From positions 1 through 41,242 of the IMG/VR virus record IMGVR_UViG_3300044980_000079: DNA of 41,242 nucleotides; one strand, written 5' to 3'. Below the pieces are notes generated by a model, which was not told the origin of the DNA, made no database searches, and worked only from the letters and a program-made list of their open reading frames with translations. The translations under genes were made by a program, and so were the position numbers. Shown here piece after piece: positions 15,443 to 24,629 of this stretch (positions are counted from its first letter, which is position 1; every line of letters starts with the position of its first letter). The stretch comes from a virus.

Positions 15443-18196
15443 GTGAATGCTTATCCAGTTGCATTGCGCCTGCCCAACGGGCAACTCATTGAAGGCGAAG
15501 TGGTCACAGATATGACCATTCCAGCCGCTATTTTCGCTAACGGCCTTCTGGCTCAAGTCAACGGTTTCATCTATACCGGGGCCGTACCTACTGGTCCTCC
15601 GTGGACTTCGAATATTCCCAATGCACTGAATCAGACCGGTGCGCTGGCGATAAATCTGACGACCTATAATCCGACTGCCACCAGTTTTAGCATTGCCTTT
15701 ACCGGCTCTCACGCGGGTTGGACCTTTGATGGCACGCATACCGTCAACTATGACGGTTCGACCGTCAATGGCGCATCGTTCACGTTTCAGGCGACCGGAA
15801 CGCTGTCCGGGTTCTCAACGCAAAGCAATGTCGTGACATGTCAGGGCGCCGGCTCAGGATCTACCGATACGACGGCGCCCACGATTCCGCTGAATGTCGC
15901 GGCATCATTGATTACTCAGACAACGGCAACGCTGTCTTGGAATCAATCCACTGACAATCAGCCTCCTGCCACTACCGCAAGCAATCTCGGGAACTACACG
16001 GTTCATGTGAAGACTGGCGGCTCCGATATCTCGGGCTCGCCTTTTTCGGTATCTCCTGGTGGAACGCAGGTCATTCCCAGCTGGACAGTGATGGATCGCG
16101 GGACGCAGACCAGTTCCATTGTTCAGGGCACGGGCTCAAGCGGTAACGATCTTCAGATCACCACGACTGCCACCGATGCCGCATTTCCGACCAGCGTCGC
16201 CTCGGGGGGTGGAGGCTTTCAGGTCAATGCCGCAGGTCTTGCCCTGTTGGTGTTCAGCTGCGAGATCGATGCGTTCACCTCGACCAATGCGTTCGACAAT
16301 ATCGGGCTTGAAATCAGTTCCAGCCTTGCGGTCAATGCTCAGCAGGTCGCGATCCGTATCACGCCGACCAATGGATCATCGCCGGATGTTCTGAGCCAGT
16401 ACGTGCCTTCCAATGGCGGCTCCCTCACAGCCATTTCCACGGTCTCAAATCCGGGACTGCCGATCAGGCTATTCATCACATTTGCCCCTGCCACGAATAC
16501 CTATGCGTTCTTCTGGAGCAACAGCGGCAATGTACTGAATGCTCTGGGGTCAGTGGTCGTAGCGATGGGCGCCACGCTTTTGCTTCGTGCGGTGGGGAAC
16601 AATCAGAATCCTGGGTCGATTACCGCAACACTGAAGCAGTTGACTGTATCGACGCTGCCACAAGCATCACTTGCACTCACTGGCTTGACGGTCAACACGA
16701 CCTACTCCGTGACTTCGCTCACCGCGCAGGATCTCAACGGAACACCCAATGTCAGCGCCTCGGCCGCCGCTGTTACATTCACGACTGCCGCCGCAGGGCC
16801 GGTGTTTCCAATCATTGGCGTGCAGTTCATTTCCGGAAATCAGTTCTTCCCGCCAGGTACGGCCAATGCGAACGACATCGCGGCTTCCCAATTTCAATGG
16901 ATCGAACTCGGCGGAGATTTCGATAGCTGGCCGTCAGGTTCGACTCGTACCAGACAGGCAGTGGTGACATCTCTCAAGGGGCAAAGCGGCCTGGGCGGTA
17001 AGAACGCCGTGGTGCCGCAGGTGTTTCAGTACTGCTATGCGCTCGACATGAACCCGAGCGCTCCGGAGTACGTGGAGTGGTATAACATCTGCAACTCGAA
17101 TAACTGGTGGTGCTATGAGGCCGGAAGCTCTGGCACGAAACTGCCAGGTGTGCGTTTTAACGGCTCTCCGGCCACCATCAGCGTGAATCCCGCGCACGTC
17201 GTTGGCACCGACACCACCGGTGCTTATCCTGGCCTGTACCCGTTCCAGGTGTTCGCCGCGATGATGTACAAGCGCTTCATCTTAGGAACGCTCGGTACCG
17301 CAGGCAACGCCGCAGCATCGCTGGACGGCATCCTGGTGGACAACATGTCGGTGCGCAATCAGGGCCTGGGGGCCACTGGAGACTGGCTTCGCACCGGCAC
17401 CGCGCAGAGCAACACCGATCCAACAGCCATTGCCGCCTGCACATTGGGCAAAGCTGATCTTGCCTACTTCAGCACTCTGTCGGGCAAGCTGACCTGCATC
17501 AATACGCAGGCTGCGGCCGATACAGCCCCTTCTGGTCAGGGCGGCTCGGGGCTGAACGGCAACAATCTCAAAGGTGTCTTCAGCTATCCGATGCAACAGT
17601 TCGTTGGATCTACCAAGACATCGCCCAACAATAGCGAGCAAAATGCGGCCGTATTGAACTGGGGAGGGCAAGCCCTGGGTATGGACTGGATACAGATTAT
17701 GGCGGGCTTCGCCAAGTCTGGTTCCGCTGGCGTGTGTAGCTGCGCCATCAATACCGGGACGACTGATGCCGCAGTGATTCGCAATTTTCTCACCGCGATG
17801 CTGATGACCAATCAGCCGGCAATGTTCGGCACGCAGTTCGGGGATAGTTGCGATTATTCCGCTCCGGCGAACCTGCCGACAGCCGATGAGTTTTGGGGCG
17901 CATCTTTATCGCTCGCCGGCTATTTGGGGGCTCAGGCTTCAAGCTCACAGGGCAACCCTCAGACAGTACCGACCATCACCGCTGGCGGGGATTCTTCGGC
18001 CATGGTGTGGTGTCGGGATTTTGCCAACGGTACGGCCTATTGGAATCCGACTTCGGTTTCAAAGACGATCACGCTGCTGCGCAGCCAATACCGTTTGAAC
18101 GGTAGCTCGAGCGTCAATACCGGAGGCGGGGCGATCACGACACTGACGATCGCGGCTAAGGACGGGCAAATCATGATGGACAGTAAGCCGCCATGA
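15443..18196 (+). CDS. Large multidomain adhesin/glycosidase-like virion protein
   Basis: 917 residues from GTG 15443 with a GGAG site. Residues about 1-147 are a beta N-terminal part. Residues 148-209 look like the first half of an FN3 domain (TATLSWNQSTDNQ, YTVHVKTGG). Residues 210-406 form a lectin-like beta sandwich. Residues 407-455 look like the missing FN3 half (LTGLTVNTTYSVTSLTAQD). Residues about 460-850 resemble a TIM-barrel glycosidase-like domain with LDGILVDN at 627-634. A small beta domain ends the protein, with the glycosidase-type pattern FANGTAYWNPTS and DGQIMM. It may bind and cut a surface glycan; the substrate is unknown. Confidence 0.7.
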   Translation: MNAYPVALRLPNGQLIEGEVVTDMTIPAAIFANGLLAQVNGFIYTGAVPTGPPWTSNIPNALNQTGALAINLTTYNPTATSFSIAFTGSHAGWTFDGTHTVNYDGSTVNGASFTFQATGTLSGFSTQSNVVTCQGAGSGSTDTTAPTIPLNVAASLITQTTATLSWNQSTDNQPPATTASNLGNYTVHVKTGGSDISGSPFSVSPGGTQVIPSWTVMDRGTQTSSIVQGTGSSGNDLQITTTATDAAFPTSVASGGGGFQVNAAGLALLVFSCEIDAFTSTNAFDNIGLEISSSLAVNAQQVAIRITPTNGSSPDVLSQYVPSNGGSLTAISTVSNPGLPIRLFITFAPATNTYAFFWSNSGNVLNALGSVVVAMGATLLLRAVGNNQNPGSITATLKQLTVSTLPQASLALTGLTVNTTYSVTSLTAQDLNGTPNVSASAAAVTFTTAAAGPVFPIIGVQFISGNQFFPPGTANANDIAASQFQWIELGGDFDSWPSGSTRTRQAVVTSLKGQSGLGGKNAVVPQVFQYCYALDMNPSAPEYVEWYNICNSNNWWCYEAGSSGTKLPGVRFNGSPATISVNPAHVVGTDTTGAYPGLYPFQVFAAMMYKRFILGTLGTAGNAAASLDGILVDNMSVRNQGLGATGDWLRTGTAQSNTDPTAIAACTLGKADLAYFSTLSGKLTCINTQAAADTAPSGQGGSGLNGNNLKGVFSYPMQQFVGSTKTSPNNSEQNAAVLNWGGQALGMDWIQIMAGFAKSGSAGVCSCAINTGTTDAAVIRNFLTAMLMTNQPAMFGTQFGDSCDYSAPANLPTADEFWGASLSLAGYLGAQASSSQGNPQTVPTITAGGDSSAMVWCRDFANGTAYWNPTSVSKTITLLRSQYRLNGSSSVNTGGGAITTLTIAAKDGQIMMDSKPP

Positions 18197-18876
18197 GTAT
18201 CAGTGTCGTACAGCACACCTCGACGACGACGTTTCACTCATTGACGCAGAGTGCGACGCTGAGTGGCGTGACAGCCGGCAATGCAATCATTGCGGTATCT
18301 GGGCATGTAGATTCGGCCGGTACAGGACCGACATTCGTGATTTCGGATGGGCAAGGAACCTATACCAATGACGCCTATGTCAATCTGGCTGGTTTCATTC
18401 AAGCAGTGATTGGAAGCCTATTCAATGCGAATGCCGGTTCGCATACGGTCAGTTGCGTTGCCCAAAGTGGAGCGGCTGGTAATTCAACCGGCGAGATCGC
18501 GCTGCTGGAAGTTTCAGGTATAGGCGTGTTGGATGAGAAAAATACGGCAACCAGCACCAATACGACCCCATCGATCGCATTGACTGGCAATATCGCTACC
18601 GTCAATGAACTGATTGTGTGTATCACCAACGCCAACACGACGCTTGCTGGCGCCACGGCTCCTCCCACGGCAAGCGGAACGAGTCAGAGCTGGGTTAGTT
18701 TATTCAGTCAATTGACCGGAGCGAGCAGCGTCTTTGCCGATCTCGATTATTTGATCAACACGTCAGGCACAGGAACGGTCGGTGCGGCGTGGGGGACGCT
18801 GAGTTCATCGGCCGACTGTTCGATGGCAATCGCGGCTTACAAGCCATCTGGTAACAAACTGCTACTGTTGAGCTAA
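18193..18876 (+). CDS. Beta-sandwich hypothetical virion protein
   Basis: 227 residues, Thr/Ser/Ala-rich, with alternating strands throughout and no charged helices. This is the profile of an Ig-like or carbohydrate-binding virion protein. It overlaps the 917-residue gene by 4 bp. I see no family motif that I could name with certainty. Confidence 0.65.
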   Translation: MSISVVQHTSTTTFHSLTQSATLSGVTAGNAIIAVSGHVDSAGTGPTFVISDGQGTYTNDAYVNLAGFIQAVIGSLFNANAGSHTVSCVAQSGAAGNSTGEIALLEVSGIGVLDEKNTATSTNTTPSIALTGNIATVNELIVCITNANTTLAGATAPPTASGTSQSWVSLFSQLTGASSVFADLDYLINTSGTGTVGAAWGTLSSSADCSMAIAAYKPSGNKLLLLS

Positions 18877-18880
18877 AACT

Positions 18881-19501
18881 ATGTCATGGCAAATCGATAT
18901 CAAGACAGCTGGAAATACCGGTAAGCATGTCGATATACAGTTACTCCAGAACGCAGGATCTACAGCAGCAGGGGATCCAATATTAGGACTTGCTTACAAC
19001 ACTAGCAATCTGACTTGCTACAAGCGCATTGGAGCCACAGGCGCTGTGACTGCGGTTAGTCTGGTGACGCAAACGGTTACAGGAGCACACTCTGACGGCG
19101 GCTTTGTCAAACTGGACGATACACATTGTCCTGGGGGTTATCGTTTCGATATTCCGGATGCTGATCTAGCTACAGCCCAGGAAATCAATTATTGGTTTGC
19201 TGGAGCTGCTGCAGGCACTGCGGGCACCTTGGAGCCGCATCACCTTAAGATCATCGTGACGGCTGTGGATCTATTCACTGCTGGAGGGGGAGTCCTGACC
19301 ACGCAGATGACTGAGAGTTATGCGGCGACTACAGTCGTACCGACTGCCGCACAAGCTTTGCAGATGATCCTTCAATCCCTATTGGGATTCTCTGGCTCCG
19401 GTACGACGCTGACGGTCTACAAACGCGACAATGCTACACAGGCCATGGTCGGTACCTGGGACAGTTCCTCGAACGCCACGACCCTGAAACAGACGACGTA
19501 G
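18881..19501 (+). CDS. Phage tail-type structural protein
   Basis: 206 residues. The first half contains CPGGYRFDIPDADLATA, and the second half has MTESYAATTVVPTAAQALQMILQ followed by short strands LTVYKRDNATQAMVGTWDSS. This arrangement occurs in many phage structural proteins carrying a Y-A-x-x-G/T-x-x-P-T-x-x-Q-A-L motif. The precise role is unknown; its place in the adhesion-gene block suggests surface display. Confidence 0.65.
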   Translation: MSWQIDIKTAGNTGKHVDIQLLQNAGSTAAGDPILGLAYNTSNLTCYKRIGATGAVTAVSLVTQTVTGAHSDGGFVKLDDTHCPGGYRFDIPDADLATAQEINYWFAGAAAGTAGTLEPHHLKIIVTAVDLFTAGGGVLTTQMTESYAATTVVPTAAQALQMILQSLLGFSGSGTTLTVYKRDNATQAMVGTWDSSSNATTLKQTT

Positions 19502-20701
19502 ATGTCTCTCAACAGCATAGTTCATCGAGGCTATGACGGCGGGACGCTCGATACAGTAGTTCGCCGCGGGTATGCCGCTTACACCGGCCTGCCGCAACCT
19601 CCTGCCAGCGGCTATCAGTATGAAACCTGTACATCGGCTACGTGGACTGGAACCTCGCTATCGCAAGGATCAGTCCCGGCAGTAGCGGTCGGAGATGTAT
19701 TCATCGGGCGGTTGGTGACATCGCCCTCATCGTTCCCGATCACGATCAATGGCGACGGCACGCTGGATGAGAACGCGGGCGGAAACACGTCTCGCCAGTC
19801 GCTTCAGTATGCGATCTATCGTGTGGCCGGCAACGTCATTGATCCGTCGAATTTCCCGAGCAGCACGGGAATATTTTGGATCAACGAAATTGGCCCCGTA
19901 TGGAATCAGCCAATCCTATTGCGACTCACGGTCGGAGTGCCGATGAGTGCAATCAATCTGAATGTCTTAAATCCATACGTCTTCTCGCCGGAAGGCGATG
20001 CGCTCATATACGCATTGATCGGTTCTTGGTTACCGGCAGGCATAAGCCTGACTGCTGGAGTCATTTCCGGCATTCCAACGACAGCGCAGACAGTTACCGG
20101 GCAGATCAATGCCATTGATATTACCGGTACCACGACCACAAGCCCAACCTGCCAATTCACAGTCTCCTCTGGGGCTCCGGTATGGCAGGGAGTCAATATC
20201 TTTCCATCACCGATCCCTGTTGGCGTCGGCATCGTGCCGCTGAATCTCAATAGTTACTTCACGGATCTGGCCGGCAATGCCATGACATTCGCGCTTGCCA
20301 GCGGTGCATTACCGACCGGACTGAGTCTGTCCGCGAACATGATTGTCGGGACTCCCGATGCTTTGGGCTCTTTCTCATTCGTAATATCAGCCACCGACAA
20401 TGTGACTGGACTTACTACGAATAGTCCTGTGCAAAGTGCCAGCGTCATTATCGCCATGCTCAATCTTGTCGGCCTGGAATTACAGCAGGCGATTGCGAAT
20501 CTGCAGAGCGCTGGAATATATGTGCCAGCGCAAATCGGATATTTCGGTAACTTCCCAATCAGCGTAGATTGGGTAAAGTCAAATCAGCAGCCCAATATCG
20601 TGCTGACGCAATCGATTGCCTCTGGAACCACGCCGATAATGCCTAATATGCCCATAGCGCTCACGGTCTCGCAGTTCACTTTTGGAGTCAGTTTTCCATG
20701 A
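19502..20701 (+). CDS. Ig-like and PASTA-like domain virion protein
   Basis: 399 residues. An N-terminal NSIVHRGYDGGTLDTVVRRGYA repeat pair is followed by strands. Two putative Ig (He_PIG-like) domains lie at about 156-225 (ISLTAGVISGIPTTAQ) and 240-318 (LSLSANMIVGTPDALG). Residues about 320-392 match a PASTA domain: NLVGLELQQAIANLQSAGI, then IVLTQSIASGTTPIMPNMPI and ALTVSQ. PASTA domains bind peptidoglycan or act as spacers in bacterial proteins. The gene abuts the previous stop directly and overlaps the gp4-like gene by 4 bp. Confidence 0.7.
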   Translation: MSLNSIVHRGYDGGTLDTVVRRGYAAYTGLPQPPASGYQYETCTSATWTGTSLSQGSVPAVAVGDVFIGRLVTSPSSFPITINGDGTLDENAGGNTSRQSLQYAIYRVAGNVIDPSNFPSSTGIFWINEIGPVWNQPILLRLTVGVPMSAINLNVLNPYVFSPEGDALIYALIGSWLPAGISLTAGVISGIPTTAQTVTGQINAIDITGTTTTSPTCQFTVSSGAPVWQGVNIFPSPIPVGVGIVPLNLNSYFTDLAGNAMTFALASGALPTGLSLSANMIVGTPDALGSFSFVISATDNVTGLTTNSPVQSASVIIAMLNLVGLELQQAIANLQSAGIYVPAQIGYFGNFPISVDWVKSNQQPNIVLTQSIASGTTPIMPNMPIALTVSQFTFGVSFP

Positions 20702-21657
20702 GCACAGCACTCGATCTGATCAAGGGCGCATTGAGGCGCATCACATCCTATCAGTCAGGCGAGACCATCGCGCAGGCGGATGCTCAAGACTGCCTGGATA
20801 CGTTCAATGATCTGCTCGATTCGCTTTCAACCGAACACACATCCATTGTCGGCAGCATCGAAAACATCCTGCAGTGGGTGGCATTGAAGAATCAATATCG
20901 CATCGGCAATCCGAAGTGTACCGATCTTGGCTTCGCGCCTTTCACTGGAACGATTACCGGGGGTTCCGCGGTAATCACGGGAGTGACCAATATCCCGTCT
21001 AATCTGAATGCGGGCTCGACACTCACTGATCTTGCGAACGTTATTCCTGTCGGCACGGTGGTAGCTCCCAATGGCATTGGTGCCACGGCTGTTACCATGA
21101 GCGCTAATGCGCTCTCTACGCCTTCGGTCAATCCGGACACGATTACCTATACAGTGCCTGGAGATTTCGCGATACCACGACCATTGCGTATTACCGGAGG
21201 GTTCACTCGATTCAGCAACCTTGATTTCACGCTTGATGTCTATGAGACGCAGCAGCAATACACCGATATCCTCTACAAGGCGCAGCCAGGGCCGTGGCCG
21301 ACTGTCGCCTGGTACAACCCGCAAATGCCTTATGGCATTTTGAATGTCTATCAGACTCCCGGTAACGCGGCGGAACTGCATCTTTATACCGATGCGATCT
21401 TAGGCAACTTGACGCTCAGCCAGGTCTTCTTCATGCCGCAGGGCTACAATCGCTGGATTAAATGGCTGCTGGCACGAGAGTTGTGTGCTGAGTACGGATT
21501 TCCATTGACGGAGGCGATCAAGACCAACGCCGCTGACGCGGAGAAGAAAATCAAAGCGCTCAATGCCCAACCGGCGATGGTGGCCACTTATGACTATGAA
21601 TTGAGTCGCGGTAATCGAGGCGATTGGGGCTATATTTTTCATGGGGGTTATCGCTGA
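20698..21657 (+). CDS. Gp4-like tail accessory/DNA stabilisation protein
   Basis: 319 residues, against about 166 for P22 gp4. The gp4-type N-terminus MSTALDLIKGALRRI ... AQADAQDCLDTFNDLLDS and the C-terminal helices (GYNRWIKWLLARELCAEYGF) are split by a Gly/Thr/Pro-rich beta region at about 85-215. It would close the portal after packaging. It is followed by the gp10-like gene, as in P22. Confidence 0.8.
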   Translation: MSTALDLIKGALRRITSYQSGETIAQADAQDCLDTFNDLLDSLSTEHTSIVGSIENILQWVALKNQYRIGNPKCTDLGFAPFTGTITGGSAVITGVTNIPSNLNAGSTLTDLANVIPVGTVVAPNGIGATAVTMSANALSTPSVNPDTITYTVPGDFAIPRPLRITGGFTRFSNLDFTLDVYETQQQYTDILYKAQPGPWPTVAWYNPQMPYGILNVYQTPGNAAELHLYTDAILGNLTLSQVFFMPQGYNRWIKWLLARELCAEYGFPLTEAIKTNAADAEKKIKALNAQPAMVATYDYELSRGNRGDWGYIFHGGYR

Positions 21658-23228
21658 TGCCGCTGGAGCTATTCGGGGATTTCAGCTTTGTAGGCGGCGA
21701 GAATACGACTGCTGATGCCTATCAGGATCGGCAACTGTGCATCAACTGGTATCCGGAAGTTTCTCCCTCTAAAGCCTCCAAAACTGTTACTGCGTTGCTG
21801 GGCTGTCCGGGACTTAATCAGTTGACCGGCACGGTCAATGCTCCTTCAAATCTCTGGCCGCAGCCTTCGAGCATTACCAATCTGCCGGCGCGTGGATTGT
21901 GGGTGCTGCCAGGCAATACCAGTGCGCTGGCTGTCATAGCAAATACTTGTTATCTGATCAGCATTATAAATTATGGCAGTTCGACGATCACTGGCCAGAT
22001 ATCTCTGACTGCGGTAGGGACGCTTGCCAGCAGTTCAGGCCCGGTAAGCATCAGAGATTTAGGAATACAAGGAGGGGCTGCGATTATTGTGGATGGACCT
22101 AACGGCTATTGGTATGTGTTCAATTCCACCAGCACCTTAGGACCAATAGGGACATTTCTCAAAATCATCGATCCCGCATTCTTGGGAGCCAATACGGTTG
22201 CTGAAATCGATGGCTGGCTGATTTTCAATCAACCGGCAACCGCGCTCTTCTATACCAATGCGTTGCCTTACGCGACCAGTTTCAATGCATCGCTATTCGC
22301 ATTGAAGGACGCATCCTCTGATTTTCTGATGGCGGTATGGGAGAGCAAAGAAGAGTTGTGGCTGCCGGGAGAGAGGACAACCGAGATCTGGTACAACGCA
22401 GGAGGTCCCTACTTCCCCTTTCAGCGCCTGGTCGGCACACTGCTTCAGGTGGGCTGCAAATCTGCGGCATCGATTGCAAGACTCAGCAGCAACGCACAGG
22501 ACGGACTCATCTGGTTTGGCCGTTCCGATCGCGGTGAAAACATCATCGTCAAGACAGCAGGTTTCGCAGTACAGGTGGTCTCCACTCCTGCCGTGTCTGA
22601 TGCGATCGCAAAGTACAGCGTAACCTCTGATGCCATTGGCTATACCTATCAGGAAGACACGCACGAATTCTATGTACTGACTTTCCCAACGGCCGATAGA
22701 ACTTGGGTATTTGATGCCAGCATGCCGCCAGAACTGGCGTGGCATCAACGCCTATCCTATGACCCTTATGCGCAGCAGTATCATCGGCATCGATCCAATT
22801 GCTATATGAATTTCGCCGGCATGCGTGTGGTCGGGGATTACCAGAATGGCAATCTGTATCAGATGACACGATCTGCTTATACCGATGCCGGCTGGCCCAT
22901 TCGAGCCAAGAGACGCTCGCCCCACATCTGGAACAAGGACAATCGCGAACGGGTCTTCATGGCATCTCTGCAGGTTGATTTTGCGCCGGGCCAGGGGCAG
23001 TCATCTGGCTTGGGAGCCAATCCGCAGGCGACGCTGAGAATGTCTCGGGATGGAGGAACTACTTTCGGCCCTGAAAATCAGGCGCCAATGGGAGCCATCG
23101 GCCAGTATCAGAATCGCACGATCTGGAGAAAACTGGGGGTGACTCGAGATAGTGTGGCTGAAATCGAGGTTATTGCGCCATGCAATAGAGATATCGTGGG
23201 TACCACACTCAAGGCGTTTGGCACATGA
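21657..23228 (+). CDS. Gp10-like packaged DNA stabilisation protein (tail hub)
   Basis: 523 residues, near the 472 of P22 gp10. It starts DFSFVGGENTTADAYQDRQL with CINWYPEVSP, the typical N-terminus of this family, and continues as a beta-rich fold with many Gly, Trp and Tyr. It forms the hexameric tail hub below gp4 and receives the tailspikes. Start ATG shares one base with the gp4-like stop. Confidence 0.85.
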   Translation: MPLELFGDFSFVGGENTTADAYQDRQLCINWYPEVSPSKASKTVTALLGCPGLNQLTGTVNAPSNLWPQPSSITNLPARGLWVLPGNTSALAVIANTCYLISIINYGSSTITGQISLTAVGTLASSSGPVSIRDLGIQGGAAIIVDGPNGYWYVFNSTSTLGPIGTFLKIIDPAFLGANTVAEIDGWLIFNQPATALFYTNALPYATSFNASLFALKDASSDFLMAVWESKEELWLPGERTTEIWYNAGGPYFPFQRLVGTLLQVGCKSAASIARLSSNAQDGLIWFGRSDRGENIIVKTAGFAVQVVSTPAVSDAIAKYSVTSDAIGYTYQEDTHEFYVLTFPTADRTWVFDASMPPELAWHQRLSYDPYAQQYHRHRSNCYMNFAGMRVVGDYQNGNLYQMTRSAYTDAGWPIRAKRRSPHIWNKDNRERVFMASLQVDFAPGQGQSSGLGANPQATLRMSRDGGTTFGPENQAPMGAIGQYQNRTIWRKLGVTRDSVAEIEVIAPCNRDIVGTTLKAFGT

Positions 23229-23812
23229 GTCTGCTGCCAGGACAGATCATTCCGGCGACCGATCCGATCGGACGGGTCGATAAGCAAGATCCGGAAGGTC
23301 GAGTACTCATCGATAAGAACTGGTGGCTTCTTCTGTACAATCTGTGCCAGCAGGTCTTGGGGCTTGGGACTGGCCAGGGATTGCCCGCCAGTGCGTTGCA
23401 GGATCTGGCGGCTGCGGATACCGATGCCGCGGATTCTGATGCTATTGCACTGCGGCGCACAATCGATAACCTGAAACTTCAGGTCTTCGACGATCAGCTG
23501 ACCACTACCGATCCTGCCCTATACAAAGCTCTGCTGCTGGCTCAGGAGCTACTGTTACCTGACCCGCCAGCGCTCGCCCAGCCTGTTGCTGCCATCACCC
23601 CTACGGGCTCGGTATTCACCTATACCGCGCCAGCTTGGGGTGTGGTGGTAATCAATGGGGGGGCCGTGACAGTCATTGCCATCAAACGCCAAGGGACAAG
23701 CATCACCACCGGGCTTACCGATGCTGTCATACCGCTCGCCAGATTCGATCAGGTGCTGGTGACCTATACCGTGGCGCCCACCATGACCTTCATTCCAGGA
23801 AGCATTCAATGA
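23225..23812 (+). CDS. Tail-associated hypothetical protein
   Basis: 195 residues. The N-terminus RVLIDKNWWLLLYNLCQQVL resembles phage tail proteins with a V-x-K-x-W-x2-F/L helix. A Gly/Ala/Asp-rich linker follows, then a beta C-terminus. Its position after the gp10-like gene is where a tail needle or tail-tip accessory lies in P22, but the sequence has no long needle coiled coil. Confidence 0.6.
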   Translation: MSLLPGQIIPATDPIGRVDKQDPEGRVLIDKNWWLLLYNLCQQVLGLGTGQGLPASALQDLAAADTDAADSDAIALRRTIDNLKLQVFDDQLTTTDPALYKALLLAQELLLPDPPALAQPVAAITPTGSVFTYTAPAWGVVVINGGAVTVIAIKRQGTSITTGLTDAVIPLARFDQVLVTYTVAPTMTFIPGSIQ

Positions 23813-24150
23813 GTATCGTCACCCAGATTCAATTGGTCGCTCCTCAACAATTGGCTGCAACCGATGCGGCGGCATGGTATGTTGCTCCTACACAGACTAC
23901 GGCGAAGATCGGGCGGGCGGTCTTCTGCAATACCTCTGCGAGCGCAACCACCATCACGGCCGGAATCTCCACCGGCGGGGCACTCGCAGCAGGCACCACA
24001 TTGATTTCAGCACGAGCCATTGCACCGGGTGAGACCTATGTCTCGCCCGAACTTGCAGGTCAGGTTCTGCCGGCCGGTTCGGCTATTCGCGCTTATGCGG
24101 CCAATGCCTCGGATGTCACCTTTGCGGTCTCAGGGCTCACGATCGTATGA
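23809..24150 (+). CDS. Small beta-type virion protein
   Basis: 113 residues with a regular strand pattern and Ala/Thr richness. It contains AVFCNTSASATTITAGIS and SPELAGQVLPAGSAIRAYA, a layout seen in small phage tail-associated beta-sandwich proteins. Function unknown. It overlaps both neighbours by 4 bp. Confidence 0.65.
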   Translation: MSIVTQIQLVAPQQLAATDAAAWYVAPTQTTAKIGRAVFCNTSASATTITAGISTGGALAAGTTLISARAIAPGETYVSPELAGQVLPAGSAIRAYAANASDVTFAVSGLTIV

Positions 24151-24629
24151 GCATGAGTGTCGAGAAGGAGTGTTATAGCCAAGAACTTTTCACGCAGATC
24201 CTGCCGCTCGCGCAGAAATGCTGGGATGAGAACACACCGATCAAGGCAAAAACCTGTGCATTCGACGGCGAGCGCGACTTCGCAATCGATCCTGATCTGG
24301 AAGTTTACAAGGGACTGGCCAATTCAGGAGCTTTGTTGGTCATCACTTTGCGCGACGCTCAGCGCTTGGTGGGTTATGTTCTGGGCTTCACCTATCGAAG
24401 TCCGCATCACCGTCTGATGCTGTGTGGTTACGGTGATTCGATGTATATCGAGCCGCCGCACCGATCCTATTTCGTGGTAATGACCGATCGTTTCGAGCGG
24501 GAAATGCGAGAGCGGGGCGTGGCAATCATTGGCTGGCCGGTCAGTCAGCAAGGACCGTTGTATCAGCCGCTCGTGGAACGAGGCTACATCGGCGATGACA
24601 TCGTGATGGAAAAGCGCTTATGTGCGTAG
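24147..24629 (+). CDS. GNAT-fold protein of the tail/ejection module
   Basis: 160 residues. A GNAT-like pattern is seen: an N-terminal Gln/Trp helix, central strands LLVITLRDAQRLVGYVLGF and CGYGDSMYIEPPHR, and a helix FEREMRERGVAIIGWP, ending in YQPLVERGYIGDDIVMEK. The usual acetyl-CoA loop Q/R-x-x-G-x-G/A is not clear, so it may have lost catalysis. Similar proteins are encoded beside ejection genes in several podoviruses. Confidence 0.65.
   Translation: MSMSVEKECYSQELFTQILPLAQKCWDENTPIKAKTCAFDGERDFAIDPDLEVYKGLANSGALLVITLRDAQRLVGYVLGFTYRSPHHRLMLCGYGDSMYIEPPHRSYFVVMTDRFEREMRERGVAIIGWPVSQQGPLYQPLVERGYIGDDIVMEKRLCA

Noticed and set aside
15833-15845. Second copy of the GTGACATGTCAC palindrome
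   Set aside because: The match is 11 of 12 and lies within coding sequence of the 917-residue protein; probably chance.
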